From Planctomycetota bacterium (GTDB taxonomy: Bacteria; Planctomycetota; UBA8108; UBA1146), in the NCBI GenBank assembly GCA_018694835.1, contig JABHOG010000030.1, forward strand, positions 1 through 42,681: DNA of 42,681 bases, read 5' to 3'. Each line of letters opens with the position of its first letter. The stretch's first letter is position 1. Positions 16,277-24,987 of the stretch are shown piece by piece. The notes beneath the pieces were generated by a model, which was not told the DNA's origin, did no database searches, and was given only the letters and a program-made list of their open reading frames with translations. The position numbers and the translations under genes are program-made.

Positions 16277-18127
16277 TCAGTCGGAGGTACTGCCGTGGGA
16301 GCGGATCACTTCGAGGAACCCCGCCCCCCACTTCTCCAGTTTCTTCTGCCCGACTCCGGAGATGGAGGAGATCTGCCCTGTCGTTTGCGGTCTCAATTGT
16401 GACATCTCAACCAGCGTTGAATCATGAAAGATGGTGTAGGGGGGGACCTCCAGCTGGCGGGAAATTTCGAGCCGATGCTGTCGGAGTTTCTCGAACAGAC
16501 TCGACTGTACCGCATCGAGACCCTCCAGCTTCTTCTTCCTCTTTCGCGACTTACTCGCCTTGCGAGTGATGGTGTCTTTTCGAAACTCGAATTGCTGCTC
16601 CCCGCGCAACAATTCTCGACTGGCTCCTGTAGCGGAAATGCCGCCATGCCCCTCCAGGTCGATCTGGATCATCCCTTTCGAGGCCAGTTGGCGAAAGATG
16701 GAATGCCACCCAGGACCTTCCAGTTCCGCACCAATGCCATAAACACTGAGGCGATCGTGACCAAATCGGGTCACCTTCTGGTTCGCTACCCCACGAAGCA
16801 CATCGATGACATGCCCCTTGCCAAATCGCTGTCCCGTCTTGACCACCGCAGAGAGGGCCTTCTGAGCCAGCACCGTTCCGTCCATCACCTCTGGTGATTT
16901 TTCGCAGTTATCGCACTGGTTCCCATCGGCGGTACAGTCGATTTCACTTTCGCCGAAGAAGCGCAGCAGGATCCCCCGACGACAGCTCGATGACTCACAG
17001 TAGGCGAGCATTGCATCGATCTGATGATGACTGATACGACGCTGGGTCGGGTCGAGATCCGATTCCGCCAGCCTTCTCTGAGCCAGCACCACATCACTCC
17101 AGCCATAACAGAGCCACGCCTCCGCAGGTAATCCATCCCTACCGGCTCGACCCGATTCCTGGCTGTAGTGCTGGGGACTCGCCGGCATGTCGAGGTGCGC
17201 CACGAAACGAACATTGGGCTTGTCGATCCCCATGCCAAAGGCGACCGTCGCCACCACCACGATCCCTTCCTCTCGCAAGAACAGTTGCTGGTTGAGAGAT
17301 CTTTGTTGAGCAGCCATGCCGGCGTGATAGGGAACCGCGCGAACGCCCTCCCCTCGAAGCCACTCTGCCGTATCATCGACTTTCTTGCGGCTCGAACAGT
17401 AGACGATCCCCGCCTCTCCCCCATGACGTTCACGAATCATCGCCAACAACTGTCGACGGGGTTGGTCCTTCGCCACCACTCTGTAGCGGATATTGGGGCG
17501 ATCAAAGGAGGAGACGAATAGGTCGTCATCGGTGAATCCGAGTCCTTTGATGATGTCTTTCCTGGTCGGCGAATCGGCTGTGGCGGTGAGTGCGATGATC
17601 GGGACATCGGGAAATCGCTTGCGAACGATTCCAAGACGCTGGTACTCCGGTCTGAAATCATGCCCCCACTGACTGATGCAATGCGCCTCATCGATGGCAA
17701 ACAAGCAGGGGTTGAAATTGTAGAGCTCGTCGAGAAACCCATCGAGAAGGAGTCGTTCAGGTGCGACGTAGAGTAGTTTGAGCTCTCCACTACGGAGACG
17801 ATCCCAGACCTCTTTTCGCTCCTGCGTCGCCATCGAGGAGTTCAAGGCGGCTGCGGCGACACCCGCTTGCTTCAAAGCCTCGACCTGATCCTGCATCAGC
17901 GCGATCAGCGGCGAAACCACCACCGTGATCCCTTGGCCCAGCAGCGCCGGGATCTGATAGCAGAGAGACTTTCCGCCCCCGGTCGGCATCAGGACCAGGG
18001 CATCTCCTCCCGCCAGGATCCGCTCGATGATCAGTTCCTGATCGACACGGAATTGTTCAAATCCGAAGACATCTTGAAGCACCTTTGTGGCACTGGATTG
18101 AACTGGATTTCCCTCACGCATCGACAA
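16277..18127 (-). CDS. recQ: ATP-dependent DNA helicase RecQ
   Basis: A 616-residue helicase with complete RecQ architecture. Walker A is PTGGGKS (48-54). The Walker B box is DEAH (146-149) within [19 protein letters not shown]. Helicase C motifs include [18 protein letters not shown] and [18 protein letters not shown] with the SGRAGRDG arginine finger. The RQC zinc site has four cysteines ([10 protein letters not shown] and later QCDNCE), followed by a winged helix. A C-terminal HRDC domain covers about 525-605. RecQ unwinds recombination intermediates and stalled forks. The start may be TTG at 18127, with GAGGAG five bases upstream, or ATG at 18121 two codons later. The neighbouring rmuC on the same strand makes a small recombination cluster. 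Confidence 0.96.
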   Translation of the reverse strand: MSMREGNPVQSSATKVLQDVFGFEQFRVDQELIIERILAGGDALVLMPTGGGKSLCYQIPALLGQGITVVVSPLIALMQDQVEALKQAGVAAAALNSSMATQERKEVWDRLRSGELKLLYVAPERLLLDGFLDELYNFNPCLFAIDEAHCISQWGHDFRPEYQRLGIVRKRFPDVPIIALTATADSPTRKDIIKGLGFTDDDLFVSSFDRPNIRYRVVAKDQPRRQLLAMIRERHGGEAGIVYCSSRKKVDDTAEWLRGEGVRAVPYHAGMAAQQRSLNQQLFLREEGIVVVATVAFGMGIDKPNVRFVAHLDMPASPQHYSQESGRAGRDGLPAEAWLCYGWSDVVLAQRRLAESDLDPTQRRISHHQIDAMLAYCESSSCRRGILLRFFGESEIDCTADGNQCDNCEKSPEVMDGTVLAQKALSAVVKTGQRFGKGHVIDVLRGVANQKVTRFGHDRLSVYGIGAELEGPGWHSIFRQLASKGMIQIDLEGHGGISATGASRELLRGEQQFEFRKDTITRKASKSRKRKKKLEGLDAVQSSLFEKLRQHRLEISRQLEVPPYTIFHDSTLVEMSQLRPQTTGQISSISGVGQKKLEKWGAGFLEVIRSHGSTSD

Positions 18128-18501
18128 TATTGCTCCTCTTCCTCGGGTCTCCTGACGAGATCCGGAGCCTCGTGGATATCCGACCCCCCGGTCGTCATCA
18201 AGGGTGGAGCCTGCGGATCACTGGAGAACCAGGAATACTGGCCATGAATCCGGACGATCCACTCGATCCGCCACTCGATCCTCCTGCTTCAACGGACCAC
18301 TTCAGGCACCCCCACACTTCCGCTACAGATCGTGACCATGATCTGACCGCCGTGGCTGGAAGTTTGGTGTGGTGACAAACCACGATTTGCCCCGCCGATG
18401 ATGCAGTCTGGGAGATCCGTACCGATGGCTCGAGTACGTCAGTAGTGGAGATGAAGTGAGGGTTTGAATCGCTGAAAGGAAAAACACTGGTCAACGATTC
18501 T
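18128..18501. other. Intergenic region between recQ and the DUF3293 gene
   Basis: This 374-base stretch should hold the recQ promoter on the minus strand and the 3' end of the DUF3293 transcript. A purine-rich GAGGAAGAGGAG lies next to the recQ start. There is a short repeat of ccactcgatcc around 18260 and a weak gtggt/accac hairpin near 18369-18383. I see no convincing gene, terminator or RNA here. Confidence 0.6.
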
Positions 18502-19014
18502 CTAGCAGGGCGGCACCAGGCCACCTGGCAAGAAGGGAGGACGACAGGGGAGCGGTGCGCGGACCCAGCCGTAACGGGTCTCACCACTCCCTTGGCAATC
18601 CAGGGTCATCAGTGCCTCAGGATTCCATTCCCAGATGGCGGTCTGCCCCCAACGATCTCCCACTTCGAGTGCTTCCTTGCGCGACAAGCCGACCAACGCA
18701 AATCCTTCTTCGCGCCAGCCGCCATCACTGGCAAATCCGGTTCCCTCCCACAGGGGTAGGTTTCTCGCATCCACCCAGTCCGCCAGGTCTTCACTAAAAC
18801 GCAGGTTCTCCTGCTGAGAATGCGGTTCGCAGCCTGGATTCCATGCAGTGATGATGTGGATCGGGTCAGCCGCCGGAAACTCACCCTGAACGATTCCCTC
18901 GCTGATGGGCATCACTGCCCAGGACTGATGACGATCAGTGACGATTCTCAACCAGGTTCGGCTCCATGATTCCCGGACAGCGCGTAATTCTCTGGCACCG
19001 AGATGTTGAGTCAT
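18502..19014 (-). CDS. DUF3293 domain protein
   Basis: A 170-residue soluble protein with the DUF3293 pattern: PIHIITAWNPG, then QQENLRFSEDLADWV, then W.EEGFALVGLSRKEALEVGDRWGQTAIWEW. These proteins are small, cytosolic and of unknown function, and are scattered through Proteobacteria and Planctomycetota. The C-terminal 35 residues (after the GQTAIW block) continue into a Pro/Cys-rich tail that ends LVPPC, longer than the core domain. The stop-proximal end lies in open DNA. The gene lies nine bases downstream of no other same-strand start except the FG-GAP gene, which ends before it begins, so it is probably transcribed on its own or by read-through from that gene. Confidence 0.8.
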   Translation of the reverse strand: MTQHLGARELRAVRESWSRTWLRIVTDRHQSWAVMPISEGIVQGEFPAADPIHIITAWNPGCEPHSQQENLRFSEDLADWVDARNLPLWEGTGFASDGGWREEGFALVGLSRKEALEVGDRWGQTAIWEWNPEALMTLDCQGSGETRYGWVRAPLPCRPPFLPGGLVPPC

Positions 19015-19022
19015 GGTTTCTC

Positions 19023-20831
19023 CTATAAACAGCTCTCCTGGGTCGAATCACAGGAGAGGGGATCGTCTGTTGGGTCCGAGCCACAATCAAATGGGTCCGG
19101 TGGTGCACTACCCGACTGAAACAGATAGTCGAGCAGCGTGATCACATCCGAAACATCATTCGCGCCGTCGTCGTTACAATCAACTGAATCGAGACATTCA
19201 GGTGCGATGCCTCCCCCGAACAAATAGGAGAGGGCCCTCACCGCATCTGCAACGTTTCTGTCTCCATCTTCATTGACATCACCGCGTCTAAAGTTCGCTT
19301 GCGGTGTACCGACAACATAAGAACGCTCGGAGGTGGTCATCGAGTTCCCAGTGAAATCGGTCGCACGAATTCTATAGGTCACGATTGTGGAAAACCCCGG
19401 ATCGGGAATGAGTCCTCGGTATAAATCGTGTCCCATCCACGACATCTGAACCGGAGCAAACTGCGCTCCTGTGGACCACTCGATGATAATCGACTGGAAA
19501 AAAGAACCGCGGTCCGATGTCATGTCATCTCGCACCATCGCACGAACCCGGATCGGGCCCGCGCCCACCAGGACATCTCCCACCTCTTCCCAGGTCGGAA
19601 TGGTCGGAGGCTGGGTGTCTGTTGCGGGGCCTTGATTGAGATAGAGACGATTTCTGAAGGAACCGCTCTCCCCCTGGGCGGTGACCATATCCAGATCCCC
19701 ATCGGCATCCAGATCTCCCACCTCCACATCGAGAGAACTATCTCCCACCGAAGAGATGGTTCCGCTCACCAGGGTCAGGAAGCCGTTACCGTTGTTTCGG
19801 AGCATTCTTTCTGGCCCCCCGATGGCACAGACCACCACGTCCAGGTCTCCATCGTCGTCGTAGTCGAGGAACTTGCTATCGTTATCATCGATGTTGGGAT
19901 TCGAGGAGTTGGGGAGCACCGTACTGGTGACATTGGTGAAGGAACCACTGCCATCGTTCTGGAATACTGCCTCACGCGATCCGATCCCCGAGTTCGCCCC
20001 GATCACATCGAGATCTCCATCTCCATCGAGATCTCCCAGGTCATAGGAATAGGTGTTCGAATCCGCGGGCAAGTTGCCGGATGTGGCATCGATGAAGACA
20101 CCTCCCTGATTGATGTACAACTTGGAGTTACTGTCGCGATGTCCCTCGATCATGTCGAGGTCGAGGTCTCCATCCAGGTCACCAAAGATCGAGTCCATCG
20201 GTGCCGACACATTCTGCTGAGGGAGTCTCTGTGAGGTTTCATTGGAGAAAAATCCATTACCATCGTTGATCCACAGCTGGGCCTGACCCGACCCGAATCG
20301 AGTGGATCCTCCTCGGGTAAACCACAGGTCCAGATCCCCATCGTCGTCGATATCTCCGAAGGAGCAGTGAGAACTGGACATGTTGAACTGGGGAATCCGT
20401 GCAGCGGACTCATCGGTGAAGAATCCAATACCGTTATTGATCAGGAGTTTCTGCGGCGTCAGGAAATCGTTGGCCACCGCCATGTCCAGATCCCCATCCC
20501 CATCGACATCTCCAAATTCCACATCGCGGCCATACCCGGTCAGGATTCCAAGTCTGTTGACGGATTCGTCGGAAAAATTGGCGTTCCCATCATTGATGTA
20601 GAGCCGGACTTGCTGAGCCTGACCTGCGGAAGAGAATCCAGATCCATTGGCAAAGCTGAGATCCAGATCACCGTCGCCATCCACATCTGCGATCGCCACC
20701 TGGCTCGAGTACTCGTTGAATACCGGAAGTCTTCCGGTGCTTGATTCCAAAAACTGCTGGGCATCGAGGTACGGTCCTCCGGCAATCAAAGACAGAAGCA
20801 ACAGTTGTAGGGCCAGGAACGGGCTTTTCAT
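19023..20831 (-). CDS. Secreted FG-GAP/VCBS repeat protein with dockerin-like tail
   Basis: A 602-residue exported protein. The ATG at 20831 has AGGAGG nine bases upstream and is followed by a signal peptide (LALQLLLLSLIAGGPYLDAQ). Seven Ca2+-binding repeats of the DxDGDGDLD type follow (for example DVDGDGDLDLSFANG, DLDGDGDLDVIGANSG, DYDDDGDLDVVV), spaced about 55-60 residues. They predict a seven-bladed beta-propeller as in integrin-like FG-GAP proteins. An Ig-like segment covers about 405-505. The tail carries two EF-hand loops (DVNEDGDRNVADA and DCNDDGANDVSDV) and ends with CGSDPTDD, a Cys, and a terminal CL. Likely secreted or surface-bound; the ligand is unknown. The 218 bases to the divergent M42 gene hold both promoters. 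Confidence 0.9.
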   Translation of the reverse strand: MKSPFLALQLLLLSLIAGGPYLDAQQFLESSTGRLPVFNEYSSQVAIADVDGDGDLDLSFANGSGFSSAGQAQQVRLYINDGNANFSDESVNRLGILTGYGRDVEFGDVDGDGDLDMAVANDFLTPQKLLINNGIGFFTDESAARIPQFNMSSSHCSFGDIDDDGDLDLWFTRGGSTRFGSGQAQLWINDGNGFFSNETSQRLPQQNVSAPMDSIFGDLDGDLDLDMIEGHRDSNSKLYINQGGVFIDATSGNLPADSNTYSYDLGDLDGDGDLDVIGANSGIGSREAVFQNDGSGSFTNVTSTVLPNSSNPNIDDNDSKFLDYDDDGDLDVVVCAIGGPERMLRNNGNGFLTLVSGTISSVGDSSLDVEVGDLDADGDLDMVTAQGESGSFRNRLYLNQGPATDTQPPTIPTWEEVGDVLVGAGPIRVRAMVRDDMTSDRGSFFQSIIIEWSTGAQFAPVQMSWMGHDLYRGLIPDPGFSTIVTYRIRATDFTGNSMTTSERSYVVGTPQANFRRGDVNEDGDRNVADAVRALSYLFGGGIAPECLDSVDCNDDGANDVSDVITLLDYLFQSGSAPPDPFDCGSDPTDDPLSCDSTQESCL

Positions 20832-21049
20832 GTCTGTAATCCTCCTGCCCATAATAATTCCGCAAATCCCACAACTACATGGAATCAGTGACTCGGGAAC
20901 CTTTCATGGACCCACCTATCATACCGTCTACATTCTTCGAGGTGAACGGAGCCGATCGATTCTGGTTTCCTTCCCAGCACAGGCTGGAAGCGTTACCCTC
21001 TGATCTTGCTGATTCTGCCCACTCGAGACCATCTTTGTTGGAGGACTGA

Positions 21050-22276
21050 ATGTCAGAAAAAAATCACCCCTGGAATCAATCGATGCCCAAGGATCAATTC
21101 AGCAGGATGGAAGAGATCCTCTCGGCACCGAGCCCCATCGGCCTCGAAGCAGCGATGACCGAGGGAGTGCTGGTTCCGATGCTGGAGCAGTTCATTCCTG
21201 AAGGGTGGAAGATCCACCGGTTCCGCGGCAATGCTGGGATCGTTGTCGACACGATGCCCGATGCTCCCGAGGGAACCCTGACGGTGATGGCGATCGGTCA
21301 CGCCGACAAGATCCGCATGCAAGTTCGTAGCATCGGCGACGACGGAAAGATCTGGATCAACAGCGATTCATTTCTTCCCACCACCCTGATCGGACACGAG
21401 GTCACCCTGTTCTCGGAAAACCCTGATAAACCTGGGGAATTCCGGAGCATTTCTGGTGGGACCGTGGAAGCGCTCGGTGCCATCCACTTCGCTGAACCGG
21501 CAATGCGCGATGGTTCCAAGGGGATCAAACCGACGCAGATCTATCTCGAACTGCAACTCAGTGGTGATGAACGAAAGAAGCAGGTTGAATCACTGGGAAT
21601 TCGAGCCGGCGACCCTCTGCTTCTCGATCGACCGATTCGCCCAGGATTTGGGCCTGACAGTTTCGTTGGCGCTTACCTGGACAATGGTCTCGGCTGCTTC
21701 GTGGTCGAGGAAGCTGCACGAATCCTTGCAGCAGGAGATGCACTGAAGAATGTACGTTACCTCGGAGCATTTGCAGCCTACGAGGAGATTGGACGCTTCG
21801 GCAGTCGCGTCATGGCAGGGGTGATGAAACCGGATGTCATCATCGGTGTCGATGTCAATCACGACTACGAAGCCGCTCCAGGGATCGGAGATCGCCGCTA
21901 CGCTCCCCTCAAGATGGGTAAAGGAATGACGCTTGCGGTGGGTGCCATCGTCAGCGCCGGACTCAACGCCATCATCCAGGATGCTTGCCAGGCGCAGGAG
22001 ATCCCTTACCAGGTCGATGTCTGCGGAAGAGATACAGGCACCGACGCCATGGCTGGTGTTCTGGCCAGTGTCGATTGCGCTGCGACTAGCATCGGGTTTC
22101 CCATTCGCAATATGCACACCATCTCGGAGAGTGGTCACACCGCAGATGTCATCGCAGCCGTTCACGCGCTGGTCGCCACATTGAGAAGAATGGATGAGCA
22201 GGGAACCACCTCTGCAGATCTGTGCAGCGCTCATCCTCGTCTCGATGGAATCGAGTCACTCTCCCACGGATCCTGA
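21050..22276 (+). CDS. M42 family metallo-aminopeptidase
   Basis: A 408-residue cytosolic peptidase of the M42 (glutamyl aminopeptidase/TET) family. Expected metal ligands and catalytic residues are in place: GHAD near residue 83, AYLDNG near 206, AYEEIG near 246 (Glu-Glu pair), VDVNHD near 268, and the final His in IRNMHTISESGHTAD. TET peptidases form large dodecameric shells that degrade peptides released by proteasomes or other proteases. ATG at 21050 has GGAGG five bases upstream. The stop is 17 bases before the ATG of the Omp85-type gene, so they probably form an operon, an unexpected pairing of a cytosolic peptidase with an outer-membrane protein. Confidence 0.92.
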   Translation: MSEKNHPWNQSMPKDQFSRMEEILSAPSPIGLEAAMTEGVLVPMLEQFIPEGWKIHRFRGNAGIVVDTMPDAPEGTLTVMAIGHADKIRMQVRSIGDDGKIWINSDSFLPTTLIGHEVTLFSENPDKPGEFRSISGGTVEALGAIHFAEPAMRDGSKGIKPTQIYLELQLSGDERKKQVESLGIRAGDPLLLDRPIRPGFGPDSFVGAYLDNGLGCFVVEEAARILAAGDALKNVRYLGAFAAYEEIGRFGSRVMAGVMKPDVIIGVDVNHDYEAAPGIGDRRYAPLKMGKGMTLAVGAIVSAGLNAIIQDACQAQEIPYQVDVCGRDTGTDAMAGVLASVDCAATSIGFPIRNMHTISESGHTADVIAAVHALVATLRRMDEQGTTSADLCSAHPRLDGIESLSHGS

Positions 22277-22293
22277 AAACTCATCGGAGGTCG

Positions 22294-23586
22294 ATGTCGG
22301 TCACCTGGCTACTATTGTCAGTTCTCTCCGTAACACCTCTTGCGGGCCAAGACGACTCCCTCCTCGAGTTACGCCCGCAGGAGTTGCTGCAAGAACTCGA
22401 TCACCCAGATCGATGGCGCTGGATTCCAGAGCAGCGGATGCCTCCGGGCAATCTCTTCGATCGAGTTCTGGTGACCTCCTTCATCACTCCGGTGGTCTTC
22501 TTCCAGGGAGATGTCGGGGCCGGAGGTGGGGCCGGAATCACCGATCTCGACTTCCTCAACAAGCGACGCAGTCAGTTCGCCAGCATCTGGACCACCTACA
22601 CTTCTGAAGGCCAGCGACGCTTCTCCCTCTCCTGGGGAAAGTGGCTCTCTCATCTCGATGTACCAGAAAGAGGCGCTCTCCAGGGAGATCGTGATTACAT
22701 GGGCTTTTCGGTCCAGCACTCGAAAACCTTGACCTCTCGCTTCTTCGGCCTGGGCCCCGAGACCACACTTCTCGATGAGGCGTCCTATTCACGGAAAACC
22801 AGTTCCGTTCAGTTCGATGTCCAGAAATCATTTCCCCTGGAAGGGGGTGACTGGGTCTGGAATCTCACGGGCACTCTGCAGGCAGACGAACTGGACAGCG
22901 GCAAGGTGACCGGAGCACTCGATGTCCTGGCCGAGTATCCACAGTTGTTTGCCGCAGGAGATTCTTTCGATGCCCTGTGGGTCCATGCAGGGCTTCGCCA
23001 CGATACGCGCGACGCACAACACCTCCCCTACCAGGGTCATTCGATCGGCGTTTCGATCACCGCCGTTCCTCTGGTTCAAGATCGAAATGGTGGAGCGATC
23101 GCTTCATTGATGGCCAGCTGGATCCGTCCGGTCACGCCACTCTTCCACGATGGCGGTGATACGACCCTCAATCATCCTCCGATCGATTCTTGTGCCGCAT
23201 ATTGTTCTCTTTCCAGCACCATCGGCGATGTCCCCTTCTGGGCTCTTCCGACTCTCGGGGGAGATCACTTCATCCGTGGAACGATTCGTGGGCGCTGGCG
23301 GGATCGTTGCGCATGGGCGACCGGTGCCGAATGGCGACCGTGGATACTGGAAGATGGCTTCCCACTCGTATGGGATCTACAAGTCGAAAGAGCAGGCCTT
23401 GCTCTCTTTGCCGATGCGGGGGCGGTGGCCCCGGAGATGGGGGCGCTATTCGATTCCGCGATTCGTTCTTCAGTGGGAGTGGGATTACGAGCGACCTTCG
23501 AAAGACAGGCGCTCTTTCGCGCGGATATCGGCTGGTCCGATGAGGGCGACACCAATCTGTCCATCTCTTACGGGCTTCCCTTCTAG
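22294..23586 (+). CDS. Omp85-type (BamA/TamA-like) outer-membrane barrel without POTRA domains
   Basis: A 430-residue protein with a signal peptide (residues 1-18, SVTWLLLSVLSVTPLAGQ) and about 380 residues of alternating beta-barrel-like sequence ending in the aromatic terminus SISYGLPF. The key mark is GGDHFIRGTIRGRWRDR at about residue 330, which resembles the loop-6 (V/I)RG(F/Y) motif of Omp85/BamA and bacterial surface-antigen domains. There is no room for the periplasmic POTRA repeats of BamA, so it resembles the short patatin- or surface-antigen-type barrels. ATG at 22294 follows CGGAGG. It lies 17 bases downstream of the M42 peptidase gene. Role could be protein insertion, adhesion or secretion; this is inference. 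Confidence 0.75.
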   Translation: MSVTWLLLSVLSVTPLAGQDDSLLELRPQELLQELDHPDRWRWIPEQRMPPGNLFDRVLVTSFITPVVFFQGDVGAGGGAGITDLDFLNKRRSQFASIWTTYTSEGQRRFSLSWGKWLSHLDVPERGALQGDRDYMGFSVQHSKTLTSRFFGLGPETTLLDEASYSRKTSSVQFDVQKSFPLEGGDWVWNLTGTLQADELDSGKVTGALDVLAEYPQLFAAGDSFDALWVHAGLRHDTRDAQHLPYQGHSIGVSITAVPLVQDRNGGAIASLMASWIRPVTPLFHDGGDTTLNHPPIDSCAAYCSLSSTIGDVPFWALPTLGGDHFIRGTIRGRWRDRCAWATGAEWRPWILEDGFPLVWDLQVERAGLALFADAGAVAPEMGALFDSAIRSSVGVGLRATFERQALFRADIGWSDEGDTNLSISYGLPF

Positions 23587-23614
23587 AAGCCCGCATCAGC
23601 GAACTGATATAGCA

Positions 23615-24250
23615 TCAGAGCTGTGCTGGAAATGGACTCTCGTCCCAGTCTCCGGGAGGAGTACTGCTGGCGATCATCATCGAATACACATCATCTCGAA
23701 TCAGATGAGCCCCAAACATTTCCATGTGGGGAGTTTGTTGCTGACAATCGAGTGCGCTGAATCCGAGAGCGTGAAGGTGCTCGATGAGGGCCACGATGCA
23801 CATCTTTCCCGCTCCGGTTTCGAGGTGGAACATGCTTTCACCGGCGAAAATTCCCCCGACCGCCAGCCCGTACATGCCGCCAACCAGCCGACCACTTTCG
23901 TCCCAAGCTTCGACGGAATGAGCAAAGCCCAGAGAGTGCAGCTGGCGAAATAACTTCTCGATGTCGTGGGAAATCCAGGTCTCGTGCCTCGCAGCACATC
24001 CTTCAATCACCGCTCCGAAGGCCACATCCGTGGAAAAACGCAACTTCGACTTCCGGATGGCGCGTTGTAGGGAGCGTGGAATCCGGTAGGTATCCCAGGT
24101 GATCAGTGCCCGCTCGGAGGGCCGAACCCAGAAGATCTTTCCATCGCGCTGATCCGCCATCGGAAAACAGCGTTCCATGTAGGCACGAAGTACCCTCGCC
24201 GGACTGACCGGAATACCTTCTTCGTCTCGAATTCGCTCTAACGGACGCAC
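23615..24250 (-). CDS. aat: Leucyl/phenylalanyl-tRNA-protein transferase
   Basis: A 211-residue Aat, which adds Leu or Phe from tRNA to proteins with N-terminal Arg or Lys, marking them for ClpAP degradation through ClpS. The family core is clear: HSVEAWDESGRLVGGMYGLA (111-130), FAGESMF (135-141), and ALDCQQQTPHMEMFGA (166-181) with the catalytic D168 and Q170. The N terminus has the FPMAD form rather than FPWF, resembling the longer variant known from Alphaproteobacteria. The residues usually written ASK are AGK here. Start is GTG at 24250 with GGAGG five bases upstream. It is convergent with the Omp85-type gene and divergent from the DUF488 gene. ClpS/ClpA are not in the window. Confidence 0.93.
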   Translation of the reverse strand: MRPLERIRDEEGIPVSPARVLRAYMERCFPMADQRDGKIFWVRPSERALITWDTYRIPRSLQRAIRKSKLRFSTDVAFGAVIEGCAARHETWISHDIEKLFRQLHSLGFAHSVEAWDESGRLVGGMYGLAVGGIFAGESMFHLETGAGKMCIVALIEHLHALGFSALDCQQQTPHMEMFGAHLIRDDVYSMMIASSTPPGDWDESPFPAQL

Positions 24251-24340
24251 TTGATCCTCCTACTGATCGGATTGTACCGTATTGTGGATCGCACTTCTCG
24301 CCTGGAATATTACAGACGACAAGATGCCGGAGAGCTGACC

Positions 24341-24928
24341 ATGATGGATGACACACCGGAGCCACAACACTCGTTGCCATCCGAGGCCAATCCTTCATCG
24401 GGACAAATCTTCAGTCTTGGATATGGCCATCGATCCCTCGAAGGATTGGTCGAGATCCTACGCCGCTATCAAATCTGCTGGATCATCGATGTCCGAAGCC
24501 AACCCAGATCAAGGCGAATAGAATTTTGCCGGAATGCCATCGAATCTCACCTCAGGGAAGCAGAGATCGGCTATCTGTTTCTGGGTCATCAACTGGGCGG
24601 AAGAACCAGCGTCGATAGACTCCTCGATGGCGAGGGGAATCCTGATTATGATCTGATCGAACTGACCGGGCCGTTTCAGGAGGGTCTGGAGCGGCTCAAG
24701 AAAGGCTTCCTCGACGGCCATCGGATGGCTCTGATGTGTGGCGAACTGGACGCAAATACATGCCATCGCAGCCGATTGATCGGCCGAGCATTGCTGCGCT
24801 ATTCCATCGATGTGTTACATATCGGCGCCGATGCAGAAGTTCTGGTTCCACAATCCGATTCGATCCTCAAGCCGCCACCGCCTACCGACGACCTGCCGGA
24901 TCCATCACCCCTCTTTACCCATCCATGA
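24341..24928 (+). CDS. DUF488 domain protein
   Basis: A 195-residue soluble protein with the three DUF488 motifs: IDVRSQPRSR (49-58), LGHQLGGR (81-88) and LMCGELDANTCHR (131-143), the last with the conserved Cys and CHR. DUF488 proteins have a Rossmann-like fold and are suspected to act in nucleic acid or thiol chemistry, without proven function. The ATG at 24341 (or the adjacent ATG at 24344) is chosen because GGAGAG lies six bases upstream; the frame continues open further up to a TTG at 24251 but lacks conserved sequence. The C terminus (after 165) is Pro/Ser-rich. Divergent from aat with about 90 bases between. Confidence 0.88.
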   Translation: MMDDTPEPQHSLPSEANPSSGQIFSLGYGHRSLEGLVEILRRYQICWIIDVRSQPRSRRIEFCRNAIESHLREAEIGYLFLGHQLGGRTSVDRLLDGEGNPDYDLIELTGPFQEGLERLKKGFLDGHRMALMCGELDANTCHRSRLIGRALLRYSIDVLHIGADAEVLVPQSDSILKPPPPTDDLPDPSPLFTHP

Positions 24929-24987
24929 TCCCGAATCGTTCCGCCAGTTCAGTTCCATCGCATCGATCATCTCCCCTTGCTCTTGCG

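Noticed and set aside
18128-18501. tRNA or small RNA in the recQ upstream region
   Set aside because: No cloverleaf, no GTTCGA-type T-loop and only a 5-bp hairpin were seen.
19428-20234. Plus-strand frame of 268 codons opposite the FG-GAP gene
   Set aside because: It is the antisense image of the DGDGDLD repeats (Ile/His/Ser-rich repeats) and has no ribosome binding site.
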